Source: Streptomyces sp. NRRL WC-3618 (GTDB lineage Bacteria; Actinomycetota; Actinomycetes; Streptomycetales; Streptomycetaceae). Taken from it: a DNA stretch of 64,000 nt. Where the stretch lies: the NCBI RefSeq assembly GCF_001280005.1, contig NZ_LGDW01000348.1, positions 1-64,000 of the forward strand, in the 5' to 3' direction. A program made the position numbers and the translations under genes. The notes under the pieces are model-generated. The model worked only from the letters and a program-made list of their open reading frames with translations, was not told the origin of the DNA and did not search any database. The stretch's first letter is position 1. Every line of letters begins with the position of its first letter. Below, piece after piece: positions 49,665 to 58,586 of this stretch.

Positions 49665-51005
49665 ATGCGCAGAACCACCGGCCGCCTTGTGCGCGGCGTC
49701 ACCCTGCTCTCCGTCCTCGCCCTCGGCGCGACCGCCTGCGGCAGCTCCGACGACAGCGGCTCGGAGCAGAAGGCAGTCTCCGCCGGCGACATCCAGGCGG
49801 CCCTCAAGAAGGGCGGCACGGTCAACGTCTGGGCCTGGGAGCCCACGCTGAAGTCGGTCGCCGCCAACTTCGAGAAGAAGTACCCCAAGGTCAAGATCAA
49901 CCTGGTGGCCGACCGGTCCGGTGACAAGCACTACACCGCCTTGTCGAACGCCATCGCGGCCAAGAAGGGTGTCCCGGACGTCGCGCAGGTCGAGTACTTC
50001 GCGCTGAGCCAGTACTCCCTCACCAAGGGCCTGACGGACCTGGCCCCGTACGGAGCCGACAAGCTCAAGGCCAAGTACACGCCCGGCCCGTGGAACGCCG
50101 TGAACGACGGCGCCAAGGTCTACGGCCTGCCGATGGACTCGGGCCCGATGGCGATGTTCTACAACAAGAAGGTCTTCGACAAGTACAAGATCGCCGTCCC
50201 CACCACGTGGGACGAGTACGTCGAGGCGGCCCGCAAGCTGCACAAGGCCGACCCGAAGGTCTACATCGCCAACGACGCCGGTGACGCGGGCTTCACCACC
50301 AGCCTGCTGTGGCAGGCCGGTTCGCGCCCGTACAAGGTCGACGGCACCAAGGTGTCGGTCAACTTCGACGACGCGGGTGCCAAGAAGTACACGGACACCT
50401 GGCAGAAGCTCATCGACGAGAAGCTCGTCTCGCCGATCAACGGCTGGACCGACGACTGGTACAAGGGTCTGGGCGACGGCACCATCGCCACCCTGACCAC
50501 CGGTGCCTGGATGCCCGCCAACTTCGTCACCGGTGTCCCGAAGGCGGCCGGCCAGTGGCGCGCGGCCCCCATGCCGGCCTGGACCAAGGGCGACAAGGCG
50601 AGCGCGGAGAACGGCGGCAGCTCGCTGACCCTGCCCGAGCTGGGCAAGAACAAGGAGCTCGCCTACGCGTTCGTCGAGTACGCGAACGCCGGTGACGGTG
50701 TGCAGACCCGCGTCGACGAGGGCGCCTTCCCGGCGACCACCGCTCAGCTCCAGGACCCGGCGTTCCTGAGCAAGAAGTTCGACTACTTCGACGGCCAGGA
50801 GGCGAACAAGATCTTCGCCGAGTCCGCCGCCAACGTCGCCAGCGACTGGTCGTACCTGCCCTTCCAGCAGTACGCCAACTCGATCTTCAACGACACCGTC
50901 GGCAAGGCCTACGTCTCCGGCGTGAAGCTTCCCGCGGCGCTGAAGACCTGGCAGGACGCGTCCGTCAAGTACGGCACGGAGCAGGGCTTCACCGTCGAGA
51001 AGTAG
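49665..51005 (+). CDS. CUT1 sugar-binding lipoprotein
   Basis: The 446-residue protein has a signal sequence with lipobox ATAC and a type-2 substrate-binding fold (GGTVNVWAWEPTLKSVAANFEKKYPKVKINLVADRSGDKHYTALSNAIAAKKGVPDVAQVEYFALSQY). Aromatic-rich segments (WTDDWYKG, GAWMPANFVTG) are typical for oligosaccharide binding. It is lower in GC and richer in Lys than its neighbours, as usual for highly expressed binding proteins. It delivers galacto-oligosaccharides or similar ligands to the two permeases encoded upstream. Confidence 0.93.
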   Translation: MRRTTGRLVRGVTLLSVLALGATACGSSDDSGSEQKAVSAGDIQAALKKGGTVNVWAWEPTLKSVAANFEKKYPKVKINLVADRSGDKHYTALSNAIAAKKGVPDVAQVEYFALSQYSLTKGLTDLAPYGADKLKAKYTPGPWNAVNDGAKVYGLPMDSGPMAMFYNKKVFDKYKIAVPTTWDEYVEAARKLHKADPKVYIANDAGDAGFTTSLLWQAGSRPYKVDGTKVSVNFDDAGAKKYTDTWQKLIDEKLVSPINGWTDDWYKGLGDGTIATLTTGAWMPANFVTGVPKAAGQWRAAPMPAWTKGDKASAENGGSSLTLPELGKNKELAYAFVEYANAGDGVQTRVDEGAFPATTAQLQDPAFLSKKFDYFDGQEANKIFAESAANVASDWSYLPFQQYANSIFNDTVGKAYVSGVKLPAALKTWQDASVKYGTEQGFTVEK

Positions 51006-51023
51006 CAGTTGGGCAGTAACAGC

Positions 51024-51063
51024 CGAGGAGCGGCCGGGCAGCGTCAAAGCCGGCCGCTCCTCG
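51024..51063. terminator. Intra-operon hairpin between binding protein and GH42 gene
   Basis: The 14-bp arms 51024-51037 and 51050-51063 are exact inverted copies around a 12-base loop, starting 19 bases after the binding-protein stop. The downstream gene starts at 51089 in the same direction. The hairpin probably stabilises or partly terminates the upstream message, giving more binding protein than enzyme. Confidence 0.7.
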
Positions 51064-51088
51064 TACCCCCGTACCTGGAAGGACCACC

Positions 51089-53134
51089 ATGACCTCCGCC
51101 TCCCCGTCCCGTCTGCCGTACGGGCCGGACGGTGACTCCGCGCCCCGTCTCGCCTACGGCGCCGACTACAACCCCGAGCAGTGGCCTCGGGAGGTGTGGG
51201 AGGAGGACGTACGGCTGATGCGCGAGGCCGGCGTCAACATCGTCTCCCTGGGGATCTTCTCCTGGGCCCGTATCCAGCCGGACGCGGACACCTGGGACTT
51301 CGGATGGCTCGACGAGGTCATGGACCTGCTCCACGAGGGCGGGATAGGCGTCGACCTGGCCACCGCGACCGCGTCCCCGCCGCCGTGGCTCACGACCGCG
51401 CACCCGGAGATCCTCCCGGTGACCTCCACCGGCGAGACGGTCTGGCCGGGCGCGCGCCAGCACTGGCGCCCCACCTCGCCGGTCTTCCGCAGCCATGCGC
51501 TCGGTCTGGTCCGGAAGATGGCGGAACGATACGCCAACCACCCGGCGCTCGTGGCCTGGCACATCTCGAACGAGCTGGGCTGCCACAACATCTACGACTT
51601 CTCGGACGACGCCGCCCACGCCTTCCGTGAGTGGCTGCGCGCCCGCTACACCACCCTGGACGCCCTCAACCACGCCTGGGGCACGGCGTTCTGGTCGCAG
51701 CGCTACAGCGACTGGGCGCAGATCCTGCCGCCCCGGCTGGCCGGCTCGCACCCGAACCCCACCCAGCAGCTGGACTTCAAGCGGTTCTCCTCGGACGCGC
51801 TGAAGGACTACCTGGTCGCCGAGCGGGACATCCTGCGGGAGTACACGCCCGAGGTCCCCATCACCACCAACTTCATGGTGATGGGCGGCACGAAGGGCAT
51901 GAACTACCCCGACTGGGCCGGGGAGATCGACTTCGTCTCCAACGACCACTACGTCCACCCGGGCCCGCAGGACCGCGACGAGCTGTCCTTCTCCGCCAAC
52001 CTGACCAGCGGTATCGCGGACGGCCGTCCGTGGTTCCTGATGGAGCACTCCACCAGCGCGGTCAACTGGCAGCACGTCAACGTGGCCAAGCGGCCCGGTG
52101 AGCTGGCCCGCGACTCGCTGCTGCACGTCGCGCACGGCGCCGACGCCGTGTGCTTCTTCCAGTGGCGTCAGTCGGCGGCCGGCGCCGAGAAGTACCACTC
52201 CGCGATGGTGCCGCACGCCGGCGCCGACAGCGAGGTCTTCCGTGCGGTGGCCGCCCTCGGCCAGACCCTGAAGGACCTGGCGCCGATCGCGGGCTCCGAG
52301 CGCGAACCGGCCCGTGTCGGGATCGTGTTCGACTGGGACTCCTGGTGGGCCAGCGAGCAGGACTCGCACCCCACCGCCCTCCTCGACTACCGCCAGGAGG
52401 GGCTGAACTGGTACTCGGCGCTCCTTTCCCTCGGCATCCGCGCCGACGTCGTCACCACGCGCACCGACTTCAGCCGCTACGACGTGCTGATCACCCCGGT
52501 CCTGCACATGGTCCCGGCGACGCTCGCCAAGGAGCTGACGCGGTACGCGGAGACCGGCGGCCATCTGGTCACCACGTACTTCTCCGGTGTCGTCGACGAG
52601 AACGACCACATCTGGCTCGGCGGCTACCCGGGCGCCCTGCGCGACGTACTCGGCATCCGCGTCGAGGAGTTCGGCCCGCTGCTCGAAGGTGAGACGGTCG
52701 AGGTCGACGGCGGCGGTACGGGCACGGTGTGGACCGACCGCGTCGACGTGACCGACCCCGAAGTCGAGGTCCTCGCCCACTACCGCTCGGGCGCGTACAC
52801 GGGCCGCCCGGCCGTCACCCGCCGTACGACGGGTGAGGGTTCGGCGTCGTACGTCTCCACGCGGCTGGGCGCCGACGGCCTCGCGGCGCTGCTGCCGGAG
52901 CTGCTCGCGCCGGCCGGCGTCGACAGCGAGCTGCCCGAACCCGCCCGTGGACGCGTCGAGTTGACCGTACGGCAGGGCGGCGGAAGCCGCTTCCTGTTCC
53001 TGGTGAACCGCAGCGAGGAGGAGGTGCCGCTGCCGGGCCTCGACGGCGAGCGGCTGTACGGCGGTACCGACACCGACGGCGTTCTCGTCCTCGCGCCGAG
53101 GGAAGTCGCCGTAGTGCGCCGACCCGCCCTCTGA
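51089..53134 (+). CDS. GH42 beta-galactosidase
   Basis: The 681-residue protein has no signal peptide. The catalytic barrel begins with YGADYNPEQWPREVWEEDVRLMREAGVNIVSLGIFSWARIQP. The acid/base is Glu162 in HISNELGCHN and the nucleophile is Glu319 in LMEHSTSAVNW. The trimerisation and C-terminal beta domains follow (GHLVTTYFSGVVDENDHIWLGGYPGALRDVLGI). It should hydrolyse imported beta-galactosides in the cytoplasm. AAGGACCACC upstream of the ATG supports the start. Confidence 0.94.
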   Translation: MTSASPSRLPYGPDGDSAPRLAYGADYNPEQWPREVWEEDVRLMREAGVNIVSLGIFSWARIQPDADTWDFGWLDEVMDLLHEGGIGVDLATATASPPPWLTTAHPEILPVTSTGETVWPGARQHWRPTSPVFRSHALGLVRKMAERYANHPALVAWHISNELGCHNIYDFSDDAAHAFREWLRARYTTLDALNHAWGTAFWSQRYSDWAQILPPRLAGSHPNPTQQLDFKRFSSDALKDYLVAERDILREYTPEVPITTNFMVMGGTKGMNYPDWAGEIDFVSNDHYVHPGPQDRDELSFSANLTSGIADGRPWFLMEHSTSAVNWQHVNVAKRPGELARDSLLHVAHGADAVCFFQWRQSAAGAEKYHSAMVPHAGADSEVFRAVAALGQTLKDLAPIAGSEREPARVGIVFDWDSWWASEQDSHPTALLDYRQEGLNWYSALLSLGIRADVVTTRTDFSRYDVLITPVLHMVPATLAKELTRYAETGGHLVTTYFSGVVDENDHIWLGGYPGALRDVLGIRVEEFGPLLEGETVEVDGGGTGTVWTDRVDVTDPEVEVLAHYRSGAYTGRPAVTRRTTGEGSASYVSTRLGADGLAALLPELLAPAGVDSELPEPARGRVELTVRQGGGSRFLFLVNRSEEEVPLPGLDGERLYGGTDTDGVLVLAPREVAVVRRPAL

Positions 53135-53277
53135 GCGACACCCCGCGCCACATCCGTACCACCCTGAACTCCCCTGATTGAAGGGGCACACCGTCGTGCC
53201 CCGTGTCCGTGCGCAGCCGCGTGCGGTGCGGGCACGGCGGTCCACCGCAGCGACCACATCTGAGTTGGGAGCACACG

Positions 53278-55329
53278 TTGGCACGTCGTACCCGCACACG
53301 ACACCTTCTGGGAGTCGTCGGCATCACCGCTCTGGCCACTTCGGCCGCCCTGGTCAGCGCGCCTTCGCCGGACGCCCAGGCGGCCGTCGAGGCAGCGGCC
53401 TCGTCCGTCACGGTCACCCCCGATCCCTCCTACAGCCAGGAGAAGTTCGAGGGCTGGGGCACCAGTCTGGTCTGGTTCGCGAACGCGACCGGCGACTACC
53501 CCCCGGCGGTCCGCGAGAAGCTCGCGAAGCTGCTGTTCGGCGACGACGGGCTGGCGCTGAACATCGCCCGTTACAACATCGGCGGCGGCAACGCCCCCGA
53601 CGTGAAGGACTATCTGCGGGCCGGCGGGGCCGTCGAAGGCTGGTGGAAGGCGCCCGTGGGCACCACCCGCACGGACACCGACTGGTGGAGCGCCGACGAC
53701 CCGGCCGACTGGAACCCGAAGGCGGACAAGACCCAGCGCTGGTGGGTGGACCGCATCAAGAAGGACATCACCCACTGGGAGACGTTCAGCAACTCGCCGC
53801 CCTGGTTCATGACGGAGAGCGGCTATGTCTCCGGCGGTTTCGACGCCAACACCGACCAGCTGAAGGCCGATTCGGTCGACGACTTCGCCGCCTACATGGC
53901 GGGGGCGACGAAGCGGCTGGAGAAGGCCGAAGGCATCAAGGTCGACACCGTCGACCCGTTCAACGAGCCCAACACCAACTACTGGGGCACCAAGCTGGGC
54001 GCGGACGGCCTGCCCACGGGCGGCCGTCAGGAAGGCGCCCACATCGGCCCCGCGCTCCAGCAGAAGGTGCTCGCCGCGCTGGCTCCGGCCCTGAAGAAGG
54101 CCAAGGTCAGGTCCGGGATATCGGCGATGGACGAGACCAACCCGTCCATCTTCGCGAACAACTGGAACTCCTACTCGCAGGATTCCAAGGACCTCGTCGA
54201 CCAGATGAACGTCCACACCTACGGCACCGGCCAGCGCACCACCGTGCGCGACCTCGCCAAGGCGGCCGACAAGCCGCTGTGGATGAGCGAGGTCGAGGGC
54301 GACTGGGGCGACGGGCAGAGCTTCACGGACATGCGTCCGGGTCTCGGTCTCGCCCAGCAGATCGTCGACGACCTGCGTGAACTGGAGCCCAAGGCCTGGG
54401 TCTTCTGGCAGCCGGTCGAGGACTACGACAACATGAAGCCCGGCGGCGAGTCCGCCAAGGGCGGCAACTGGGGCAGTGTCCAGCTGTCGTTCAGCTGCAA
54501 GAAGACGGACACGCTGGCGTCGTGCCCGATCTACACGAACACCAAGTTCGACACCGCCCGCAACTTCACGCACTTCATCAAGCCCGGCGACAAGCTGATC
54601 AAGGTGGACGACACCTCCAGCGCCGCCGCCGTGACGAAGGACGGCAAGGGCGTCTCGCTCGTCCACGTCAACAGCACCACCGCGGCCCGTGACGTCACCA
54701 TCGACCTCTCCAAGTTCCGCACCGCCAAGGGCAACGCGACCGTCACGCCGACCGTGACCAGCGCCGACGGCAAGCTCAAGCAGCAGGCCCCGGTCAAGGT
54801 CGTCGGCGGCAAGGCGACGTACACCGTCCCCGCCCAGTCGGTGACGTCCTTCGCCGTCAAGGGTGTCTCGGGTGTCGCGAAGAACGCCGGCCTGTTCAGC
54901 AAGGGCCACTCCTACACGCTGACCGGTGTGCAGAGCGGCAAGGCCGTGACGGTCGCCGCCAATGGCACGAGCCTGGTCCTCGGCTCGGCCAACGGCACGG
55001 TCGCGCAGAACTGGCAGCTCGACGCCCGGCACGGCAAGAAGGGCGCCCGCCAGCGGTTCGTGTTCGCCAACCCCGCCGAGGGCAAGCGACTGGCCGTCCG
55101 CGACAACGTCCCCGTGGTGGAGCCCGACACGGGCAAGCGCGATCCGGCCACCGAGTGGATCATGTCGACCACCGGTGACGGGACATGGACCCTGATCAAC
55201 GCGGCCACCGGCCGCCTTCTGGAGGTCGGCGGCCAGGCGACCAATGAGGGCGCCGCCGTCACCACCTGGATGGCCAACTCCGGCTCGAACCAGCGCTGGA
55301 GGGTCACGGACGTGACCGCCCGGAAGTGA
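53278..55329 (+). CDS. Secreted GH30 glycoside hydrolase with ricin-like domain, likely beta-1,6-galactanase
   Basis: The TTG at 53278 has GGGAG 7 bases upstream and opens a signal peptide (LLGVVGITALATSAALVSAPSPDAQA). The catalytic domain is a close paralogue of the one at 40335: FEGWGTSLVWFANATGDYPP, acid/base Glu230 in DPFNEPNTNYWG, nucleophile Glu338 in LWMSEVEGDWG. A single beta-trefoil ricin-like domain (about residues 540-680) replaces the longer C-terminal array of the paralogue. The gene lies 143 bases after the GH42 gene in the same direction and probably shares its regulation. Confidence 0.92.
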   Translation: MARRTRTRHLLGVVGITALATSAALVSAPSPDAQAAVEAAASSVTVTPDPSYSQEKFEGWGTSLVWFANATGDYPPAVREKLAKLLFGDDGLALNIARYNIGGGNAPDVKDYLRAGGAVEGWWKAPVGTTRTDTDWWSADDPADWNPKADKTQRWWVDRIKKDITHWETFSNSPPWFMTESGYVSGGFDANTDQLKADSVDDFAAYMAGATKRLEKAEGIKVDTVDPFNEPNTNYWGTKLGADGLPTGGRQEGAHIGPALQQKVLAALAPALKKAKVRSGISAMDETNPSIFANNWNSYSQDSKDLVDQMNVHTYGTGQRTTVRDLAKAADKPLWMSEVEGDWGDGQSFTDMRPGLGLAQQIVDDLRELEPKAWVFWQPVEDYDNMKPGGESAKGGNWGSVQLSFSCKKTDTLASCPIYTNTKFDTARNFTHFIKPGDKLIKVDDTSSAAAVTKDGKGVSLVHVNSTTAARDVTIDLSKFRTAKGNATVTPTVTSADGKLKQQAPVKVVGGKATYTVPAQSVTSFAVKGVSGVAKNAGLFSKGHSYTLTGVQSGKAVTVAANGTSLVLGSANGTVAQNWQLDARHGKKGARQRFVFANPAEGKRLAVRDNVPVVEPDTGKRDPATEWIMSTTGDGTWTLINAATGRLLEVGGQATNEGAAVTTWMANSGSNQRWRVTDVTARK

Positions 55330-55350
55330 CCCGGTAGGACGTCCGTCCCC

Positions 55351-55406
55351 CGAAGGCCGCCTCACCGTGCACCCCCGACACTCGGGTCACGGAGGGGCGG
55401 CCTTCG
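55351..55406. terminator. Hairpin terminator after GH30 gene
   Basis: CGAAGGCCGCC (55351-55361) and GGCGGCCTTCG (55396-55406) are exact inverted arms with a 34-base loop, starting 22 bases after the GH30 stop. It probably ends the galactan operon. There is no T run, which is usual in this genus. Confidence 0.6.
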
Positions 55407-55480
55407 CCGTGCCCGGCCGTGCGCCGCGGCAGCCCGCAACCCTCTCGCAACGTCCCGCGCGGTCCACTCGGGCGGTGAAG

Positions 55481-55840
55481 ATGCCCGAAGAGATCCCGCG
55501 CGTCGAACTGACCCCGGCCGCCGCCGAACTGCTGCGGCGGCTGCGCGCGGCGCACGGCCCGCTGATGTTCCACCAGTCGGGCGGCTGCTGCGACGGCAGC
55601 GCGCCCATGTGCTTCCCGGCGGGCGAGTTCCGGACCGGCGACTCCGACGTCCTGCTCGCCGAACTGGTGGTCGAGGGGGTCACCGAACCGGTGACGTTCT
55701 GGATGTCCCGCAGCCAGTTCGAGGTGTGGTCCCACACGCGCCTGACGGTGGACGTCGTACCGGGCCGGGGCAGCGGTTTCTCCCTGGAGGCACCCGAGGG
55801 AGTGCGCTTCCTGATCCGTTCCCATGTAGTCAACACCTAG
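55481..55840 (+). CDS. DUF779 family protein
   Basis: The 119-residue protein shows the family block LMFHQSGGCCDGSAPMCFPAGEF with a Cys cluster and FWMSRSQFEVWSHTRLTVDVVPGRGSGFSLEAPEGVRFLIRS. DUF779 genes usually sit next to an aldehyde dehydrogenase, but none is encoded nearby. Function is unknown; the Cys cluster suggests metal binding or thiol chemistry. A GTG at 55475 is an alternative start. Confidence 0.85.
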   Translation: MPEEIPRVELTPAAAELLRRLRAAHGPLMFHQSGGCCDGSAPMCFPAGEFRTGDSDVLLAELVVEGVTEPVTFWMSRSQFEVWSHTRLTVDVVPGRGSGFSLEAPEGVRFLIRSHVVNT

Positions 55841-55927
55841 GCTCCCGCGCGCCCCCGGCGCGGCTCATCGTCATCTGGTGTGCTCCCCCAGCGCCCTGCA
55901 ACAGTTGACGGGACATCAGGGGGCGGA

Positions 55928-57163
55928 ATGCGTCAGCGGCGACGGTTCAGAACAGTGAGATCCGCGGTTTCGGCAGTCGCGGTGATCGGAACGCTGGCCG
56001 GTGCGGCCCTGACAGGGGCGGCACCGGCCAGCGGCGCGCCGAGAGCCGCTCAGATCGCACCGGGCGTGCTCTACGCCCAGTTCGACATCACGGCGGCCAA
56101 GGGGGTGACCCATGCCCACCTGCTGAGCGTGGACCTCGCCAACGCGCGGGTCCGGGTCAACCTCCTCCACCCGGGGGCGGTGGCGGCACGGGCCGCCGTC
56201 TCCACGATGACCGACGCCCAGGGCGCTGTCGCGGGCGTCAACGGCGACTTCTTCAACATCAACGAGACCCAGCATCCCGGGGTCCCCGCCACGGGCGCGT
56301 CCGTGGGCCCGACGATCGCGAGCGGCATGGTACTCAAGGCGGCGGTGCCGGGCGGCCAGCGTTTCGGGCCCTCGATGCCACCCGGCGTCACCACCGGTGC
56401 AGTCCTCGGTGTGGGTGTCGACAGAAGGGCCCGGCTGGACGACCTCACCCTGTCGGGCAGTGTCAGAACACCGGCGGGACGCTTCGCGCTCGGCGGTCTC
56501 AACCAGTACGCGCTGCCGACGGGGTCCATCGGCGCCTACACCCAGGTCTGGGGCAGCGTCTCCCGGGCGCGGACGGTGTGCGGCACGGACACCGACCGGG
56601 CCGCCCCGTGCAGCGCGGACACCTACGAGGTGACCGTGCGGCGCGGCAAGGTCGTACGGATGGCGGACTCCCCCGGCCTCGGCGCCATCGCCGCGGACAC
56701 CACGGTTCTGGTGGGCCGGGAGGCGGGCGCGCAGCAGTTGCGGAAGCTGTACGTCGGCGCGAAGGTCAAGGTCAAGAGCCGTCTCGTGGCGGCCAGGAGC
56801 CGCGTCCCGTACCGCTTCGCCCTCGGCGGCTACCCGGTGCTGCAGGACGGGCGGCCACTGACCGGCCTCGACACCAACACCTCCGCCGTGCGCACCGCCG
56901 TGGGCATCGCGAACAGCGGGCGCAAACTGCTGCTGCTCGCGGTGGACGGTGCGCCCGGCTACCGCAGCGGCCTGACGATCGCCGAAGTCGCCGCCACCAT
57001 GCGGAAGTTGGGCTCGGTGGACGCCTTCAGCCTGGACGGCGGCGGCTCCACGACCTTCGTGGCGAGAGCACCGGGAGCGAGCAGGGTCACCGTACGCAAC
57101 CATCCGACCGGCGGCGCCGAGCGACCCGTCCCGAACGCCATCGGAGTCTTCCTGACGTCCTGA
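55928..57163 (+). CDS. Secreted phosphodiester glycosidase (NAGPA-like) domain protein
   Basis: The 411-residue protein has a signal peptide (VRSAVSAVAVIGTLAGAALTGAAPASG). The domain includes VLYAQFDITAAKGVTHAHLLSVDLANARVRVNLLHPG, GAVAGVNGDFFNINETQHPG, RTAVGIANSGRKLLLLAVDG and the signature DAFSLDGGGSTTFVARAPG. Related domains remove GlcNAc from phosphodiesters in animals; in bacteria they are linked to cell-wall glycopolymers. GGGGGCGGA precedes the ATG. Confidence 0.88.
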   Translation: MRQRRRFRTVRSAVSAVAVIGTLAGAALTGAAPASGAPRAAQIAPGVLYAQFDITAAKGVTHAHLLSVDLANARVRVNLLHPGAVAARAAVSTMTDAQGAVAGVNGDFFNINETQHPGVPATGASVGPTIASGMVLKAAVPGGQRFGPSMPPGVTTGAVLGVGVDRRARLDDLTLSGSVRTPAGRFALGGLNQYALPTGSIGAYTQVWGSVSRARTVCGTDTDRAAPCSADTYEVTVRRGKVVRMADSPGLGAIAADTTVLVGREAGAQQLRKLYVGAKVKVKSRLVAARSRVPYRFALGGYPVLQDGRPLTGLDTNTSAVRTAVGIANSGRKLLLLAVDGAPGYRSGLTIAEVAATMRKLGSVDAFSLDGGGSTTFVARAPGASRVTVRNHPTGGAERPVPNAIGVFLTS

Positions 57164-57185
57164 CGGCGACCTCAGGGTGTGAGGG

Positions 57186-57380
57186 TCAGGGCCTGAGGCT
57201 GCTCACCATGTCGGTCGTCGCCGTGAGCCCGCTGTGGATGGTCGGCGCCATGTTCGTGCTGGCCAGATAGAACCCGAGCAGCACACAGACCACGGCGTGG
57301 CTGGGCTTCAGCGCTCCGTTGCGCAGAAAGACCACCGCCAGGATCAGGAGCAGCACCACCACAGAGATGGAAATGGCCAT
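57186..57380 (-). CDS. Small two-segment membrane protein (64 aa)
   Basis: GGAGG lies before the ATG at 57380. The protein has two hydrophobic segments (ISISVVVLLLILAVVFLR and SHAVVCVLLGFYLAS) followed by MAPTIHSGLTATTDMVSSLRP. I have seen similar short proteins in Streptomyces but know no function. It is transcribed toward the end of the phosphodiester glycosidase gene. Confidence 0.75.
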   Translation of the reverse strand: MAISISVVVLLLILAVVFLRNGALKPSHAVVCVLLGFYLASTNMAPTIHSGLTATTDMVSSLRP

Positions 57381-57537
57381 CGTCAACCTCCTCCGCCACG
57401 CCGGTTTCGCGGCTTTAGGCCGCAAGTGTGGCGTAGCGGAGGGTTCGTCCGTGCGGCTGACGTGTCGGCCGAACGTGTGGTCTCTCACGAGTACTACGGC
57501 ATGACTACGGCACGACGACGCCATGCCTGCACCACGC

Positions 57538-58401
57538 CTACGGCGTCTCGTGGCCGTCGAGGAACGCTTCGAGCCCGGTCAGGTCGTCCGTGTTGAGGTA
57601 GTCGACCCCGGCGGCGAGGAGTTCGCCCCAGAGCGCGTCCCGAGCCGGGCCGGCCGCGTCGGGCGTGGCCCAGAAGCGCACCTGCTGCCCACGGGCATGG
57701 GCCGCCGAGACGATGCCGTTCAGCTTGGCGCGCTCGGCCTCCGGGAACGTACCGATGCCGAGCCAGGTGAAGTTGAGCGTCCAGTTGTCGGAGATCAGCG
57801 GCACGAAGGAGGCGGGCGCCGACGTGGCGAGGTCGGCGAGACGCCCGTCGTAGAAGGCCCGCCGTACGCTCTGGGCCTCCATGGGCCCCCGGGCGGCGCG
57901 GTCGCCCGAGATCACGGCGGTGACCGGGCCGGGATGGACGCGGCCGTGGGCGTACGTGGTGAACAGGCCCGGGTAGCGGCGGAGATGGCGGTCGAGTTCG
58001 CGATACGTCGACGAGCCCTCGGTCTTGATGTCGACGAGGAGCTGGAGCGGCCGACGGTAACCCCGGTACACGGAGCCGTGGTTGGCCTTGACGCGGGCGG
58101 CGAGGGTGTCCAGGTAGAGGGATTCGAGGGTACGGGCCGGGTCGAGGTCCGCCGGGTCGTGGGCGACGAGGAGCTGGTCGCCGGCGAGGTGGATGTCGGC
58201 CTCGACGCTGTCGAAGCGGTGGTCGAGGGCGTCGAGGAGGGGACGTGGGTGCTCGTAGTCGTTGTGGGCGTGGGCGCGCCACAACGGGCGCGGACCGTAT
58301 GTCGGTTCTCCAGCGACGGCACGCGCGGCGGGCAGGGCGACGCTGCCCGCGAGGACGGCACCGAAGGCGGTGAGGGCTCTGCGACGGGTGGTGGGGGCCA
58401 T
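57538..58401 (-). CDS. Secreted GDPD/PI-PLC-like phosphodiesterase
   Basis: The 287-residue protein has a twin-Arg-like leader (TTRRRALTAFGAVLAGSVALPAARAVA), so export may use the Tat path. The fold resembles glycerophosphodiester or phosphatidylinositol phosphodiesterases: WRAHAHNDYEHPRPLLDALDHRFDSVEADIHLAGDQLLVAHDP, LLVDIKTEGSSTYRELDRHL and a late DYLNTDD. His, Glu and Asp residues expected at a metal site are visible in these blocks. It probably cleaves lipid-derived phosphodiesters outside the membrane. Confidence 0.85.
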   Translation of the reverse strand: MAPTTRRRALTAFGAVLAGSVALPAARAVAGEPTYGPRPLWRAHAHNDYEHPRPLLDALDHRFDSVEADIHLAGDQLLVAHDPADLDPARTLESLYLDTLAARVKANHGSVYRGYRRPLQLLVDIKTEGSSTYRELDRHLRRYPGLFTTYAHGRVHPGPVTAVISGDRAARGPMEAQSVRRAFYDGRLADLATSAPASFVPLISDNWTLNFTWLGIGTFPEAERAKLNGIVSAAHARGQQVRFWATPDAAGPARDALWGELLAAGVDYLNTDDLTGLEAFLDGHETP

Positions 58402-58534
58402 GCGGCTGCCTCCCGGGTGGGGCCGGTGGTGGACCCACCGAGTATGCGAGCCGGAAGGGGGCAAGGGGCAGCGCCGGACGGGGAGTTGGCCGGACCAACG
58501 TCGTTCGTTCACTTGGCCGGCCGTACCAGCACGG

Positions 58535-58564
58535 GAAAGCCCGCCCCGGTTGGGGCGGGCTTTC
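58535..58564. terminator. Terminator of the acyl-CoA dehydrogenase operon
   Basis: GAAAGCCCGCCCC (58535-58547) and GGGGCGGGCTTTC (58552-58564) form a perfect 13-bp stem with a GGTT tetraloop, 22 bases beyond the stop of the minus-strand operon at 58587. It is a strong intrinsic-type terminator. Confidence 0.9.
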
Positions 58565-58586
58565 ACCGCGCTTCTCCAGGTGTACG

